Of a stretch of DNA of 34,826 bases, positions 9,965 to 19,421 are shown piece after piece. Position 1 is the first letter of the stretch. Every line of letters begins with the position of its first letter. The stretch covers positions 1 to 34,826 of the forward strand of contig JAJJLU010003735.1 of the NCBI GenBank assembly GCA_023807065.1, given 5' to 3'. Origin of the DNA: Isotricha intestinalis (Eukaryota > Ciliophora > Litostomatea > Vestibuliferida > Isotrichidae). A program made the position numbers and the translations under genes. The notes under the pieces were generated by a model. That model saw only the letters and a list, made by a program, of their open reading frames with translations, ran no database searches and was not told the origin of the DNA.

Positions 9965-10834
9965 ATGATGTTATATTGTTTTGAATGTTTTTGTGGAGTT
10001 ATATTACTTATATTAATTTCAAGGTTTTTAGTTGTTTCAAGAAAAGCAAAAAAAAGCCCAATATTTATTTTAGTGATTAATCAATTAATTAGATGTCTAC
10101 TTAAAAATATAGGATATATAATACAATCAATTGATAAAGAGAAATATATTTTTTTTAATGGGAATGATTATGGGGAGTATTTATGTAATATTCAGCTTTT
10201 GATTTTAGTTAGTATGTCATCTTCAATAGATTTTTGGGTTAATTTAATTACATTATCAGTTTATTTTTTGATTATTGATGTAAATAATTATATCATAAAA
10301 TTTCCTTATTCATATTTAATATGTGATTTACCTGGTATTATATTATCGATTATTATTTTGGCTTTAGATTTAAAAGAAAAAAATACATATAATTGTTGGG
10401 TTAAAGAAGGTACAAATTTTATTGTTGTTCTTTTTTATAGTATGAGGTATTTAAATTTGATAATTAATACAATACTTATGATTTTGATTTTACATAAATT
10501 TTGGGGTAAAAAGAATATCTTATTTGTTAATGAAGTTTCTCCAGAAGAATCTTCAAGTTTTTATACTACTTCTAATAATAAAAAAGTTAAAAAAAAATTT
10601 ATTTTTTCTTTATTAGTTTTTCCTGTTGTTGGAATTATTGGAATTATATTTCCAATACTTTATAATTTAATGAATTCAAATATAATTGCTCTTTTCTTTA
10701 TTTTAAGTACATTAATTACAAGTCTTTTATATCCAATAGGATTAGGAATTTTTAATGGAATTTTTAACTGTTCAAAAAATGAATTAAACCAAAGCGAAGA
10801 TATTGAAGGTTCTTTTGAAATTACTGATAAGTAA
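9965..10834 (+). CDS. Seven-transmembrane receptor-like protein
   Basis: 289 residues with seven hydrophobic segments at about 9-26, 32-54, 74-104, 118-135, 152-178, 211-236 and 239-266. Short loops and a short Glu/Asp-rich cytoplasmic tail follow. Cys74 at the start of helix 3 and Cys144 in the loop before helix 5, inside an NCW motif, are placed like the disulfide pair of cAMP-receptor-like and secretin-like GPCRs. The loop between helices 5 and 6 is the longest, with Ser/Thr and basic residues, as in G-protein-coupled receptors. Sequence identity is too low for me to name a family. A seven-helix protein of another kind is possible. ATG at 9965 is followed at once by a second ATG, and either could be used. 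Confidence 0.7.
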   Translation: MMLYCFECFCGVILLILISRFLVVSRKAKKSPIFILVINQLIRCLLKNIGYIIQSIDKEKYIFFNGNDYGEYLCNIQLLILVSMSSSIDFWVNLITLSVYFLIIDVNNYIIKFPYSYLICDLPGIILSIIILALDLKEKNTYNCWVKEGTNFIVVLFYSMRYLNLIINTILMILILHKFWGKKNILFVNEVSPEESSSFYTTSNNKKVKKKFIFSLLVFPVVGIIGIIFPILYNLMNSNIIALFFILSTLITSLLYPIGLGIFNGIFNCSKNELNQSEDIEGSFEITDK

Positions 10835-11333
10835 TGTAAATGCATTTATTTTATTAAAAAATATTCACTTATTTTTATTTTTTTTTTATTTTGTAAAATT
10901 TATTCCAATTAATAAACATAAAAACAAATCAAAATCACTTCCATAATTATGATTATTATTAATTTCATTTCTTCATCTTTTATGATTATTAGATTTTTCT
11001 TCTTTAGTATATAAGATTATAAATATCCTTTTGAGATTTTTATAATTATTATATTTTCAATTTATCTTTTATTTCCGTTGGATTGTTTATGATAAAAGAC
11101 AAAATATTTTGCCACCAAATTTTTTTTCTTCTTTTTCCTTTACTAAATATATCTAACATGCAAATATTGGTCAAAGGATTTTGGCTTTTATTTAATTTTT
11201 TAAAATTAATTAAATTAAATTTTTTGATTTTTTTGTTTATTTTGTTTTTTCTTTTTATATTATTATTTTATTTACAATAATATCTAAATTTAAAAATTTA
11301 AAAAAATGTATTTAAATTTAAAAAAGAAAATAA
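10835..11333. other. Intergenic gap with weak coding-like traces
   Basis: About 500 nt. A plus-strand frame at 11083-11280 is a run of Leu, Phe and Ile typical of T-rich noncoding DNA and I do not call it. On the minus strand 11049-11159 encodes 36 residues including IWWQN and NNPTE. Nearer 10900-11000 another minus-strand stretch reads SDFDLFLCLL before a TAA, after an in-frame TGA. These could be remnants of a dead gene, but stretches this short also arise by chance. Confidence 0.35.
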
Positions 11334-11951
11334 ATGGCTTATTTGAAAATGAAAGAAAAAATTGCAAAATTATATTCACAATTAGATAATTTTAGTGTGA
11401 ATTCAAATCAACAAAGAAAAAAATATTTCTATAATATTCCAGTTTCAAATGAGAGAATAAAACATTATGATAGTATTTTATTGCAAGGAAAAAATAATTC
11501 ATTTAGAACAACTAATAGTAATTCTAAAATAAAAAATGATAAAAAGATTTTATTAAAATCAAAAAGTATATTTGATTTTAACAATGATGAAAATTTAATA
11601 TTTAATAGGAAAAATCACATAAATCAAAATTTCCAAAAAAAATATAATGAATTAAAAAGTTTTACAAATGATTTTAATCCAAATAGTTTTGATACACCTT
11701 TAAAAGAAAAAAATTTAAAAAGAAATAAATCAAGTTATTTTATTTTAGGAAATATTCAAAATTATAAAAATGATAAAAGAATGAGTAAAAAAGATGTTTT
11801 AACAAAAGAAATTATGTATGAATTAGGAAATAGAATTAAAGAAAATTCAAATAAAAATAAATTAAATGGAATAAGAAGTTATTCAAATTTTTTTGAGCCA
11901 AGAGGAAAAAAAGGTCAATTTAAAGGAGTTCAAGGAGTAAATATAATATAA
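11334..11951 (+). CDS. Basic Asn/Lys-rich hypothetical protein
   Basis: 205 residues, strongly basic and rich in Asn, Lys, Ser and Phe, without membrane segments or a signal peptide. A short amphipathic helix at the N-terminus (KMKEKIAKLYSQLDNF) precedes a mostly disordered body. The C-terminus ends in a Gly/Lys segment (EPRGKKGQFKGVQG). No domain is recognised. Codon use matches the neighbours, and the frame is open over its whole length in sequence of this composition, which supports a real gene. It converges on the coiled-coil gene at 12118-14214 with a 166-nt gap. Function unknown. Confidence 0.65.
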   Translation: MAYLKMKEKIAKLYSQLDNFSVNSNQQRKKYFYNIPVSNERIKHYDSILLQGKNNSFRTTNSNSKIKNDKKILLKSKSIFDFNNDENLIFNRKNHINQNFQKKYNELKSFTNDFNPNSFDTPLKEKNLKRNKSSYFILGNIQNYKNDKRMSKKDVLTKEIMYELGNRIKENSNKNKLNGIRSYSNFFEPRGKKGQFKGVQGVNII

Positions 11952-12117
11952 TAAATATATATTAATTGAACAAAAATAATAAATCCATTTTAAGTTTTAT
12001 TCAAATTATTATGATTCAAAAAAAATATTCTAAAAAGATAATGTTTTTTACTTAATCAATAAGTAATAATAATTTTATAAAAAATGAAAATAATAAAATT
12101 TAATGAAAATATATATG

Positions 12118-14214
12118 TTAATCTTCTTCATCTTCACTTCTTTCATTAATTTTTTTTAAAATTTGCAATTTAGCTTGAATACTATCAATATAAAGATTAG
12201 TAATTTCTTCTCTCTTATTAGAATTTTTAACAGGATCTAATTTATATAATTTAGTTTTAAATTCAGCTTCTTTTTGTAATTTTTCAGCTTGAACTTGTAC
12301 ATCAAATATATTATCATATAAATTTCTTTGATTTTTATTGTTAGATAACATTTTTTCCCATTGTTCTTTATTATCAACAGAATTACTTAAATTTTGATTT
12401 TTCTTTTCTCTTTTTTTTCTCATTTCTGCTAAATAATCAACAATTTTTTCTTTTTCTTCTTCTTTTTTTTCTTCTGTTTCAGGTGTATTTGTTGAATTTG
12501 AAGTTTTTTTCAAATCTTGTGAAACTGCAATTTTAACTGGAGGTACTTTATATTTATGTGCTGCTTTTTGAATTTGTTTATTTAAATTTTTTATATCTTC
12601 TATTCTGTTTTCTCCTTTTAATGTACTTATTATATTTTCTCTTTGCTTTTTTAATTTTTCATCTATTTTTGTTGGAAAATATAATTTTCTAACTTCTTCA
12701 TCGAATTTTTTCCTCCTTTTCTTTTGTTGATTTATTTTTTCTATTCTAACATTTTCTCTATTTAAAAATTCCATTTCATTTTCATAATTAATTTTATAAA
12801 ATTGTGAATGATATTTAGGTAATAATTCTTTTCTTTCTTTATATAATTGTTCTAATTGTATTTTTTTTTGTTCTAATTCAGCCATTGTTCTTTTTTCATT
12901 ATTTTGAACTTCTCTAGAAAATTCATTTAATTCTTTAGCAGAAATAGGTTTAAAATATTCTTTTCTTTTAGCTAATTGTAAATTCAATAATTGATTTTCT
13001 TCTTCTTTTCTAATCATTTCTCTTTCTTCAGCAGTAATATAATTTTTATCTTTTAAAGAAGGAGCTCCATGAATAAATTTTTTAGAATATTCCATAATTC
13101 TACTATTTTTTTCTTTTATTCTTTTTTCTAAAGTTTTTTGTCTATTTTTAAATTCTTCTTTTATTAATTCTTTTTCTCTTTCTTTCATATTTAAATTTTC
13201 TAGATATTTTCTTTCATTTTCTTCTTCTTTTCTTTTTCTTTCTTCATTTCTTTCTTTTCTTCTTTGAGAAACTTCTTTTGATAAAGCCATCATTGCGCCA
13301 GAAAATTTTTCTTTATCACTTTCAAAATTATCTAAAAAATTTTTTATTAAAGTTTTCTTTGATTGATTCCTATTTTCTTTATCAACAATAGCATTAATTT
13401 GAGAATTAATATCATTTAATTTTGACATTAAAATACTTTTTTCATTTTTTATTTTCTTTAATTTTTCTCTATGCATTATTTCTGCTGTTTCAGTTGGAAT
13501 TGACATAAAAGATTCATTTTCATATTTTAATTGTGCTTTATTTAAAGCATTAATATTAGATTGAAGACGAGAAGATTTATTTTGTAATTTATTTAACTTT
13601 TTCATTTTATCTTCATTAGAAAATCTATTAAATATATTTGTTTTATTTGTTGTTGGATTTAGAGAAAGTTCTCCTAATTTATTATCTATATCTTCTATAT
13701 TTTGATTTTTTTGATATATTTCATTTTGAATATCTTTTAATGTTTCATCTAATGTTTTTTTTACATCGTTTTGAATAAAATTTTGCTCGCTTGATAATTC
13801 TTCATTGTTTATTCTATTATTATTTTCTTTTTCAAATACATCATTTTGAAAATTTAAATTTTCTCTTTGAATTATTTCTGATATTTTTTTTTCATTATTT
13901 TCATTTAAGTCTTTATTATCTAAATTTTCTTCTTCTTCTTTTTTAATATTTTCATCATTTTCTTCTTCTTTTTTAATATTTTCATTGTTTTCTTCTTCTT
14001 TTTTTTCTGAAATATTTTCTTCATTTTTTTCAGTGTTATTTTCTAAATTTTCAACATCTTTTTTTTCTATTTCTTTATTTTCTTCATCTTTTTTTTCTAC
14101 TTCTACTTCTTCTTTTTTTTCTGCTGTAGAATTTTCTTCTTCTTTTTTTTCTGATTTTGATAAATTTATATCTTCTAATTGCATATCATCATCATTTTTA
14201 TTTTCAGTTTCCAT
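12118..14214 (-). CDS. Acidic N-terminus, coiled-coil protein of unknown function
   Basis: 698 residues. The first ~110 are Glu/Asn/Lys repeats (KKEEENNENIKKEEEN type) and highly acidic. From about 150 to the end the protein is Lys/Glu/Arg-rich coiled coil, but with more defined, probably conserved blocks than the gene at 2858: KKFIHGAPSLKDKNYI, KRKEYFKPISAKEL, ELLPKYHSQFYKINYE, RKLYFPTKIDEKL and KYKVPPVKIAVSQDL. The C-terminal ~110 residues contain DYLAEMRKKREKKNQN and a terminal helix ending in acidic residues. The ordered blocks with Pro, Tyr and His between helices suggest a specific structural protein, for example cytoskeletal or axonemal, but that is inference only. The first ATG is at 14214 and the stop is TAA. 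Confidence 0.75.
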   Translation of the reverse strand: METENKNDDDMQLEDINLSKSEKKEEENSTAEKKEEVEVEKKDEENKEIEKKDVENLENNTEKNEENISEKKEEENNENIKKEEENDENIKKEEEENLDNKDLNENNEKKISEIIQRENLNFQNDVFEKENNNRINNEELSSEQNFIQNDVKKTLDETLKDIQNEIYQKNQNIEDIDNKLGELSLNPTTNKTNIFNRFSNEDKMKKLNKLQNKSSRLQSNINALNKAQLKYENESFMSIPTETAEIMHREKLKKIKNEKSILMSKLNDINSQINAIVDKENRNQSKKTLIKNFLDNFESDKEKFSGAMMALSKEVSQRRKERNEERKRKEEENERKYLENLNMKEREKELIKEEFKNRQKTLEKRIKEKNSRIMEYSKKFIHGAPSLKDKNYITAEEREMIRKEEENQLLNLQLAKRKEYFKPISAKELNEFSREVQNNEKRTMAELEQKKIQLEQLYKERKELLPKYHSQFYKINYENEMEFLNRENVRIEKINQQKKRRKKFDEEVRKLYFPTKIDEKLKKQRENIISTLKGENRIEDIKNLNKQIQKAAHKYKVPPVKIAVSQDLKKTSNSTNTPETEEKKEEEKEKIVDYLAEMRKKREKKNQNLSNSVDNKEQWEKMLSNNKNQRNLYDNIFDVQVQAEKLQKEAEFKTKLYKLDPVKNSNKREEITNLYIDSIQAKLQILKKINERSEDEED

Positions 14215-14563
14215 TTTATTTTTTCTTTTTTTTATTTAGTTATTTTTTATATCATTTAATTAAATATATGAATTTTAAAAAAGTTATAAAAAAATCAATT
14301 TATTTGATATGTTGACGAATAAAATTTTTTTTTTTATTTTTATAAAAAATAAAAAATTGAAATTAATAATATTAATATTATTCTTAAATATTTGATAAAA
14401 AATTTCAATAAATATCCGTTTAAATCCGATTAAAACTAAAAAAAATATTAATAAAAACCCATTAAAAATATAAATTAATAAATAACTTATTTAAAAAACA
14501 ACAAAAAAAAACAAAATTATTTTTTAAATATTTTAAAAAAATACTTAATATAATAAAATATTT
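14215..14563. other. Intergenic gap between two minus-strand genes
   Basis: About 350 nt between the end of the aldo/keto reductase gene and the start of the coiled-coil gene. It is A/T-rich with several A and T homopolymers. I see no coding frame, RNA gene or repeat. Confidence 0.6.
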
Positions 14564-15823
14564 TTAACTAGCTTCTTCTCCTTCTTCTCCTCCTTCTTCT
14601 TCTTCTTTTTTAACTTCTTTTTTTTTCTTTTTTCCTTCATCTTTTTTAAAATCAGGATAATCAACACCTAAATTAATATTTCTTCTGCTTCTCATCATAG
14701 TAAAATTTCTATAATTCATTTCACCTTGAGGAGTATTTTGTAAAATTTTTTCAATTTCAAGAAGAATATTTTTATCTAATTTCTTATAAATTTTCATAGC
14801 ATTAATATTTTCTTCTAATTGATTGATTTTAGTTGCTCCCATAATACTAGTAGAAACATCAGGATTAATAATAACCCAAGCAATAGATAATTGAGCAAGT
14901 GTACAATCTAATTTTTTACAAATATCCATTAATTTATTTAATTTAACATCCCAATCTTGTTTTTTATCAAAATATACTTTTAAAACTGGAGTTGCATCTT
15001 TATTTCTTAAATATCTTGAATCAGGTGGAATTTCTTTAATATATTTTCCACTTAAAACTCCAGAATAAAGAGGTGAAAAAGAAGAAATTCCAATTTTATA
15101 TTTTCTTAATAAATCATTATATTCATTTTCCATTTTTTCTCTTCTTAACATATTATATTGACATTGTTCAACAATAGGTTTAATATAATTTCTTTCATTA
15201 CATATTTTTATTGCTTCCATTATTTGACATGAAGTCCATTGTGAAGTTCCCCAATATAATATTTTTTCATCTTCAATTAAATCATTCATTGCTTTACATG
15301 TTTCTTCTAAAGGTGTTCTCATATCATATCTATGGCAATATAATATATCTACATAATCTAATTGAAGTCTTTTTAATGAATTTTTTATTCCTTCCATAAT
15401 GTGTTTTCTACTTAAAAAAGAATCATTTGGATCATCTCCATTTCTATATATTTTAGTTGAAATTACTATTTTTTCTCTTGGAATATTTAATTTTTTTATT
15501 GCTTTCCCTAAATTTATTTCTCCTTTTCCTAAACCATAAACTTCTGCTGTATCAAAAAAATTTATTCCATTTTCTAAACATAATTTTACTGATTCATATG
15601 TTAAATCTGCATTATCATTATTTGCCCAATTTCCATAACTTAATATTGATACTCTTAATCCTGAATTTCCTAAATGACGATATTCCATTTTTTTAAAATT
15701 TGGTTTTGTTTCTGGACGATTTGGATCTAAAACTTCTTCTTCTATATTTTCTTTCTCTTCTTCTTGGTTTTGCTGGTTTAATCCTTCTGGACGAGCTTCT
15801 GGAATTAAATTTTCTTCTGACAT
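14564..15823 (-). CDS. Aldo/keto reductase, voltage-gated K+ channel beta-subunit type
   Basis: 419 residues. A single TIM-barrel aldo/keto reductase domain spans about residues 46-375. It opens with MEYRHLGNSGLRVS and has the catalytic tetrad Asp91 and Tyr96 (FFDTAEVYG), Lys124 (ISTKIY) and His164 (LYCHRYD). WGTSQWTSCQIMEA, VEQCQYNMLRRE and FSPLYSGVLSGKY are typical of the Kv-beta/YghZ group (AKR6 and relatives), which use NADP(H) to reduce aldehydes or ketones. All four catalytic residues are present, so it is probably active. Only the flanks are unusual: a 45-residue Glu/Asn/Pro-rich N-terminal extension and a Lys/Glu-rich C-terminal tail. Whether it pairs with a channel cannot be told from sequence. 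No signal peptide; cytosolic. Confidence 0.92.
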   Translation of the reverse strand: MSEENLIPEARPEGLNQQNQEEEKENIEEEVLDPNRPETKPNFKKMEYRHLGNSGLRVSILSYGNWANNDNADLTYESVKLCLENGINFFDTAEVYGLGKGEINLGKAIKKLNIPREKIVISTKIYRNGDDPNDSFLSRKHIMEGIKNSLKRLQLDYVDILYCHRYDMRTPLEETCKAMNDLIEDEKILYWGTSQWTSCQIMEAIKICNERNYIKPIVEQCQYNMLRREKMENEYNDLLRKYKIGISSFSPLYSGVLSGKYIKEIPPDSRYLRNKDATPVLKVYFDKKQDWDVKLNKLMDICKKLDCTLAQLSIAWVIINPDVSTSIMGATKINQLEENINAMKIYKKLDKNILLEIEKILQNTPQGEMNYRNFTMMRSRRNINLGVDYPDFKKDEGKKKKKEVKKEEEEGGEEGEEAS

Positions 15824-16323
15824 TTTTTTATATATGTTTTTTTTGGTTTTTTATTTGTTTGATTTGGTGGTTATTTTTTTATTTAATTAAAATTATTATT
15901 AAGGAAGTTTTTTATTTTTTTTTGTAATTTTTTAACTTATTTTTGAGTTATTAATTGTTTAATTTTTTTTAACTTTTAATAGTTATATTATTAAATATTA
16001 ATAATTATATTATTATGATTTTAACTTTTTTAGTTTTGTTTTGTTAGAATATACTTGAAGTTATTTAAGAATTGATTTATTTTTAAGTATCATATATTTT
16101 AAATTATTTTTCAATTAATTTAATAATTAAGAGATTGAATTTCCTAATTCAGTTCTTAAAGATTAAAATATAAATTCTTAACTTGTCTTTAATATTTAAT
16201 TAATTAATACTTTTTTTATTGCATGTTGTGTTATATTGAATTTAATCTTCATAAAACAAAATATTTATAATATAATTTCATTGATTTATTTTTTGATTGT
16301 ATTAATTATAAAAAATATATTAA
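15824..16323. other. Intergenic gap between two minus-strand genes
   Basis: About 500 nt holding the leader of the aldo/keto reductase gene and the 3' flank of the paraoxonase-like gene. Several TTAATTAA-like A/T palindromes occur, as expected at this composition. No coding frame, RNA gene or repeat family is apparent. Confidence 0.6.
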
Positions 16324-17472
16324 TTATTTTTCCCTTTCACAGATTAACATACCTTTATCAAATACAGAAGAAAATATTAATTTATTATTAATTATACTTC
16401 CTGAACTAATTGCTTTTAATCTGTTTTTTAATAAATAAATATTAATTATTTTAAAATCATTATCAGGGTCAATAACTTGTAATCCTCCATAAACATCTTC
16501 ATTACCTAAATTACCTTTCTTAAAGAAATTTTTAGCCATAATATTAATATTATGCATTTTACCTAATATTCCAGCATATAATAAATTATTTTTTTCATCA
16601 TAATCTAAATTATCTATACAATAATCACTTTTTATATCTTTTATTAATTCAATATCTGTAATTTTTTTTCCTATTTGATAAACTTTAATATTTTTTTCTA
16701 AAGTTTGAGCCATAAATAATATTTTTTCCTTTTTATTATATGCTAATCCATTATTTAATATTCCTTCAGTTCCCTTTATTTTATTTATTTTACCGTTTCG
16801 ATAAATATATAAATTAGTTAATTTCATACTTAATAATTTAGCAAATAATCCAGAATAATTTATAAAGAAATTTCTAAGAAATGTTATTTCATTTTTATGA
16901 AGAGGATAACCAAAAATTCTTGATGTTGTAAAATAAAATGTATTTTTATCAATAACAGCAATACTATTTAAAGTACCAAAAAATTTATTTGGTAATTTTA
17001 TACTTTTAACATGAATTAATTTAATTGGATTAAATTCAATATTAACAATTTCAATTCTTTCTCCTTCAGTGTTTGCATGATTAATAATATATAATAAATT
17101 ACCATTTAATAAACTTATTCCTTCTGGATTAAAATGTATTTTTTTTGGATAATTTTCAATTGGAATTTCAGTTAAAGTTTCATTTTTTAAATTTAATAAT
17201 ATTAATGTTCCATTTTCTCCTTTATTATTTAAGTAATTATAATTATAATATAATTTTAAATATGTTGTTGATGAGCCTATTAAATAATCATCATTTATTT
17301 TTACAAAATCTTCAATTGGTTGTTTTGAAATTAATTTCTTACATTTTGTTTTATTTGAAAAATTAATTTCTTCAACATTTTTAAAATATTCATTATATGA
17401 AATATCATTACTTATCATAACAGCAAATAAAAGAATAATAAAAGAATACATTAAAAATCTTTTTTTTATCAT
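16324..17472 (-). CDS. Paraoxonase/arylesterase-like six-bladed propeller protein, secreted or membrane-anchored
   Basis: 382 residues with an N-terminal hydrophobic segment (about 6-20) after a basic start, either a signal peptide or an anchor. The rest follows the paraoxonase fold. Against PON1 (from memory) the calcium ligands line up as Glu54 and Asp55 (IEDF), Asn169 (LNS), Asn241 (NNGLAY), and Asp287 and Asn288 (IDNLDY). Only PON1 Asp169 differs, here Ser170. His132 in the INHAN motif matches PON1 His134. PON1 His115 is replaced by Glu in NPEGIS. Cys44 and a Cys near the C-terminus (MLICE) match the cysteines that close the propeller in PON1. PONs are Ca2+-dependent lactonases. Lactone or ester hydrolysis is likely, substrate unknown. 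Luminal or extracellular location is inferred. Confidence 0.82.
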   Translation of the reverse strand: MIKKRFLMYSFIILLFAVMISNDISYNEYFKNVEEINFSNKTKCKKLISKQPIEDFVKINDDYLIGSSTTYLKLYYNYNYLNNKGENGTLILLNLKNETLTEIPIENYPKKIHFNPEGISLLNGNLLYIINHANTEGERIEIVNIEFNPIKLIHVKSIKLPNKFFGTLNSIAVIDKNTFYFTTSRIFGYPLHKNEITFLRNFFINYSGLFAKLLSMKLTNLYIYRNGKINKIKGTEGILNNGLAYNKKEKILFMAQTLEKNIKVYQIGKKITDIELIKDIKSDYCIDNLDYDEKNNLLYAGILGKMHNINIMAKNFFKKGNLGNEDVYGGLQVIDPDNDFKIINIYLLKNRLKAISSGSIINNKLIFSSVFDKGMLICEREK

Positions 17473-17581
17473 TGAAATAAATACTCAAATCCTTTAAATA
17501 AATATTTAAAATAATTTAGAAAAAAATAAAATATAACATTATAAAAAAAATAAAAAAATAACTAAAAACCAATCAATAAAA

Positions 17582-19246
17582 ATGGATGATACAAGAAGTC
17601 AAAATCAAAATAATTTAAATAATACAGAGCAATTTTCAACGATTTCTTCAGTAACAAGTTATAAAAAATTAAGAAGATTAGATTCTTATGTAGATAAAGA
17701 AAAATTAAAATTAGGATTAGATACTCCATTAATTGCTTATGGAAAACATTATCAAAGGACATTAACAAAAGCAAACAGAGCAAAATCAAGAATTGATGAT
17801 TCTTTAAATTCAAATTCAGAAAGTAAAAGTCCTTCTAATATACATAAAAATAAAAAATATTCACCTAATAGGAAAGTTAAATTTCTTCAAAATCCTCGTT
17901 TAAATATTAAACATACAAATAGTGAACTTGATATTAGTATTAAAGATGATGATAGTATTCAAAATAATAATAATAAGAATGATTTTGAAAATAAAAAAAA
18001 AAATTTTATATTTACAAATGAAGATAAAAAAATTTTGGATTTAATTGGTGATTTATCTGATGAAGAAAAAAAGAAAATTATATTATTAGGTATTAATAGT
18101 TTACCTAAAGAAGAAAGAGATAAAATTATTTTAAAAGGTATTGATAGTTTATCTGAGAAAGAAAAAAAGAAAATTATATTATTAGGTATTAATAGTTTAC
18201 CTAAAGAAGAAAAAGATAAAATTATTTTAAAGGGTATTGAATCTTTATCTGAGAAAGAAAAAAAGAATATTTTATTAAATGGTTTTGACCAATTATCAGA
18301 AAGTGAAAAAAGAAGAATTTTAGATAAATCAAAAGATATTCCTGAAGAACTTAAGATGAAAATATTAAATGAAGGTATTAATTCTTTAACAGAAGAGGAG
18401 AAAAAATTATTGTTTAATTCACTTAATAAAAATTTATCAGAAAAAGAAAAAAAAAATATATTATTAAAAGGTTATGAAGCTTTACCTGAAGAAGAAAAAA
18501 ATAATATATTATTAAAAGGATATGAACAATTATCTGAAGATGAAAAAAATGAAATATTATTAAAAGGTTTTGAACAGTTACCAGAGGAAGAAAAAAATAA
18601 TATATTATTAAAGGGATTTGAACAATTATCAGAAGATGAGAAAAATAATATATTATTAAAAGGTTATGATGAATATTTAAGAGAAAAAGATAGATTAAGA
18701 AGAGAAGAAGAAAATGAAAAAATGAATAAATATAATAACGGTTTTTCAGATATTAATAGTATTGATGATAAATATAGTAAAGAACAAACGATTAATTTTG
18801 ATAAATTTAGTAGAGATTTAACTCAAGATGAAATTGATGAATGGAGAAGAATTAAAAAATTACCTTGGTGGAAAAGAAAAGCTTTAGAAGTATTAAATAT
18901 ATCTGAAAAAGAATATGATAAAAATGTTTTAAGATTAAAAAATAAAGAAAAAGAAAATAAAAATGATAAAAGTAATGTTAATATTAATCCTTATAATATT
19001 AATGGTGAAAATATACCTAAAGGTCCATATACTACAAGAGGTATTAATGATTATAATAATAATATTTTAATGTTTCCTATTTATAAACAATATGAAATGG
19101 AAAATCAAAATAAAAGTCATAGAAATTTTAGAAATATTAATAATAGAATATATTTTAATTTTGATAAATATAAAAAATCTAATCCCCTTTTATATGTTTA
19201 TCCACCTAATAAATACAGACAATTATATCAAACTATGAATTATTAA
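17582..19246 (+). CDS. Protein with 13 tandem 16-residue helical repeats
   Basis: 554 residues. Residues 1-157 are Ser/Asn/Lys-rich and probably disordered. Residues 158-364 are 13 head-to-tail units of the form L-(S/P)-x-x-E-K-x-x-I-L-L-x-G-x-x-x; twelve have 16 residues and one has 15. A charged linker follows, then a compact block at about 417-457 (TQDEIDEWRRIKKLPWWKRK, then ALEVLNISEKEY), then an Asn/Tyr-rich tail. Ser or Pro followed by acidic residues at the start of each unit, and Gly near its end, is what one expects of short helices with defined caps. I know no named repeat family that fits. There is no membrane segment or signal peptide. It is divergent from the paraoxonase-like gene, with only 109 nt between the starts. 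Function unknown; binding or structural role guessed. Confidence 0.8.
   Translation: MDDTRSQNQNNLNNTEQFSTISSVTSYKKLRRLDSYVDKEKLKLGLDTPLIAYGKHYQRTLTKANRAKSRIDDSLNSNSESKSPSNIHKNKKYSPNRKVKFLQNPRLNIKHTNSELDISIKDDDSIQNNNNKNDFENKKKNFIFTNEDKKILDLIGDLSDEEKKKIILLGINSLPKEERDKIILKGIDSLSEKEKKKIILLGINSLPKEEKDKIILKGIESLSEKEKKNILLNGFDQLSESEKRRILDKSKDIPEELKMKILNEGINSLTEEEKKLLFNSLNKNLSEKEKKNILLKGYEALPEEEKNNILLKGYEQLSEDEKNEILLKGFEQLPEEEKNNILLKGFEQLSEDEKNNILLKGYDEYLREKDRLRREEENEKMNKYNNGFSDINSIDDKYSKEQTINFDKFSRDLTQDEIDEWRRIKKLPWWKRKALEVLNISEKEYDKNVLRLKNKEKENKNDKSNVNINPYNINGENIPKGPYTTRGINDYNNNILMFPIYKQYEMENQNKSHRNFRNINNRIYFNFDKYKKSNPLLYVYPPNKYRQLYQTMNY
18053..18673 (+). repeat. 48-bp tandem repeat, 13 units, with a 96-bp higher order
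   Basis: The units code for 16 residues and alternate between an LSE-type and an LPE-type start, so two adjacent units form a 96-bp period. Units 1-2 and 3-4 (18053-18148 and 18149-18244) differ at only a handful of bases, as do units 10-11 and 12-13. The middle units 6-8 are much more diverged and one of them is a residue short. Confidence 0.9.
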
Positions 19247-19421
19247 ATAAAAATTTTTTTAATGATTTAATTTTATTTTAAATTTATAAAAAAAATAATT
19301 TATTAAAATTTAAAAATGAACAAATTAAAAAACATCAATTAAATAAAATATAATTTCTTCCTTATTAAATAAATATATATAAAAATAAAATACAAAAAAA
19401 AATTTCTTCAAAAAATCAAAA

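Noticed and set aside
11083..11280. Plus-strand 65-codon frame in the gap before the basic protein
   Set aside because: Almost only Phe, Leu and Ile from T-rich DNA; no start context or conservation signal.
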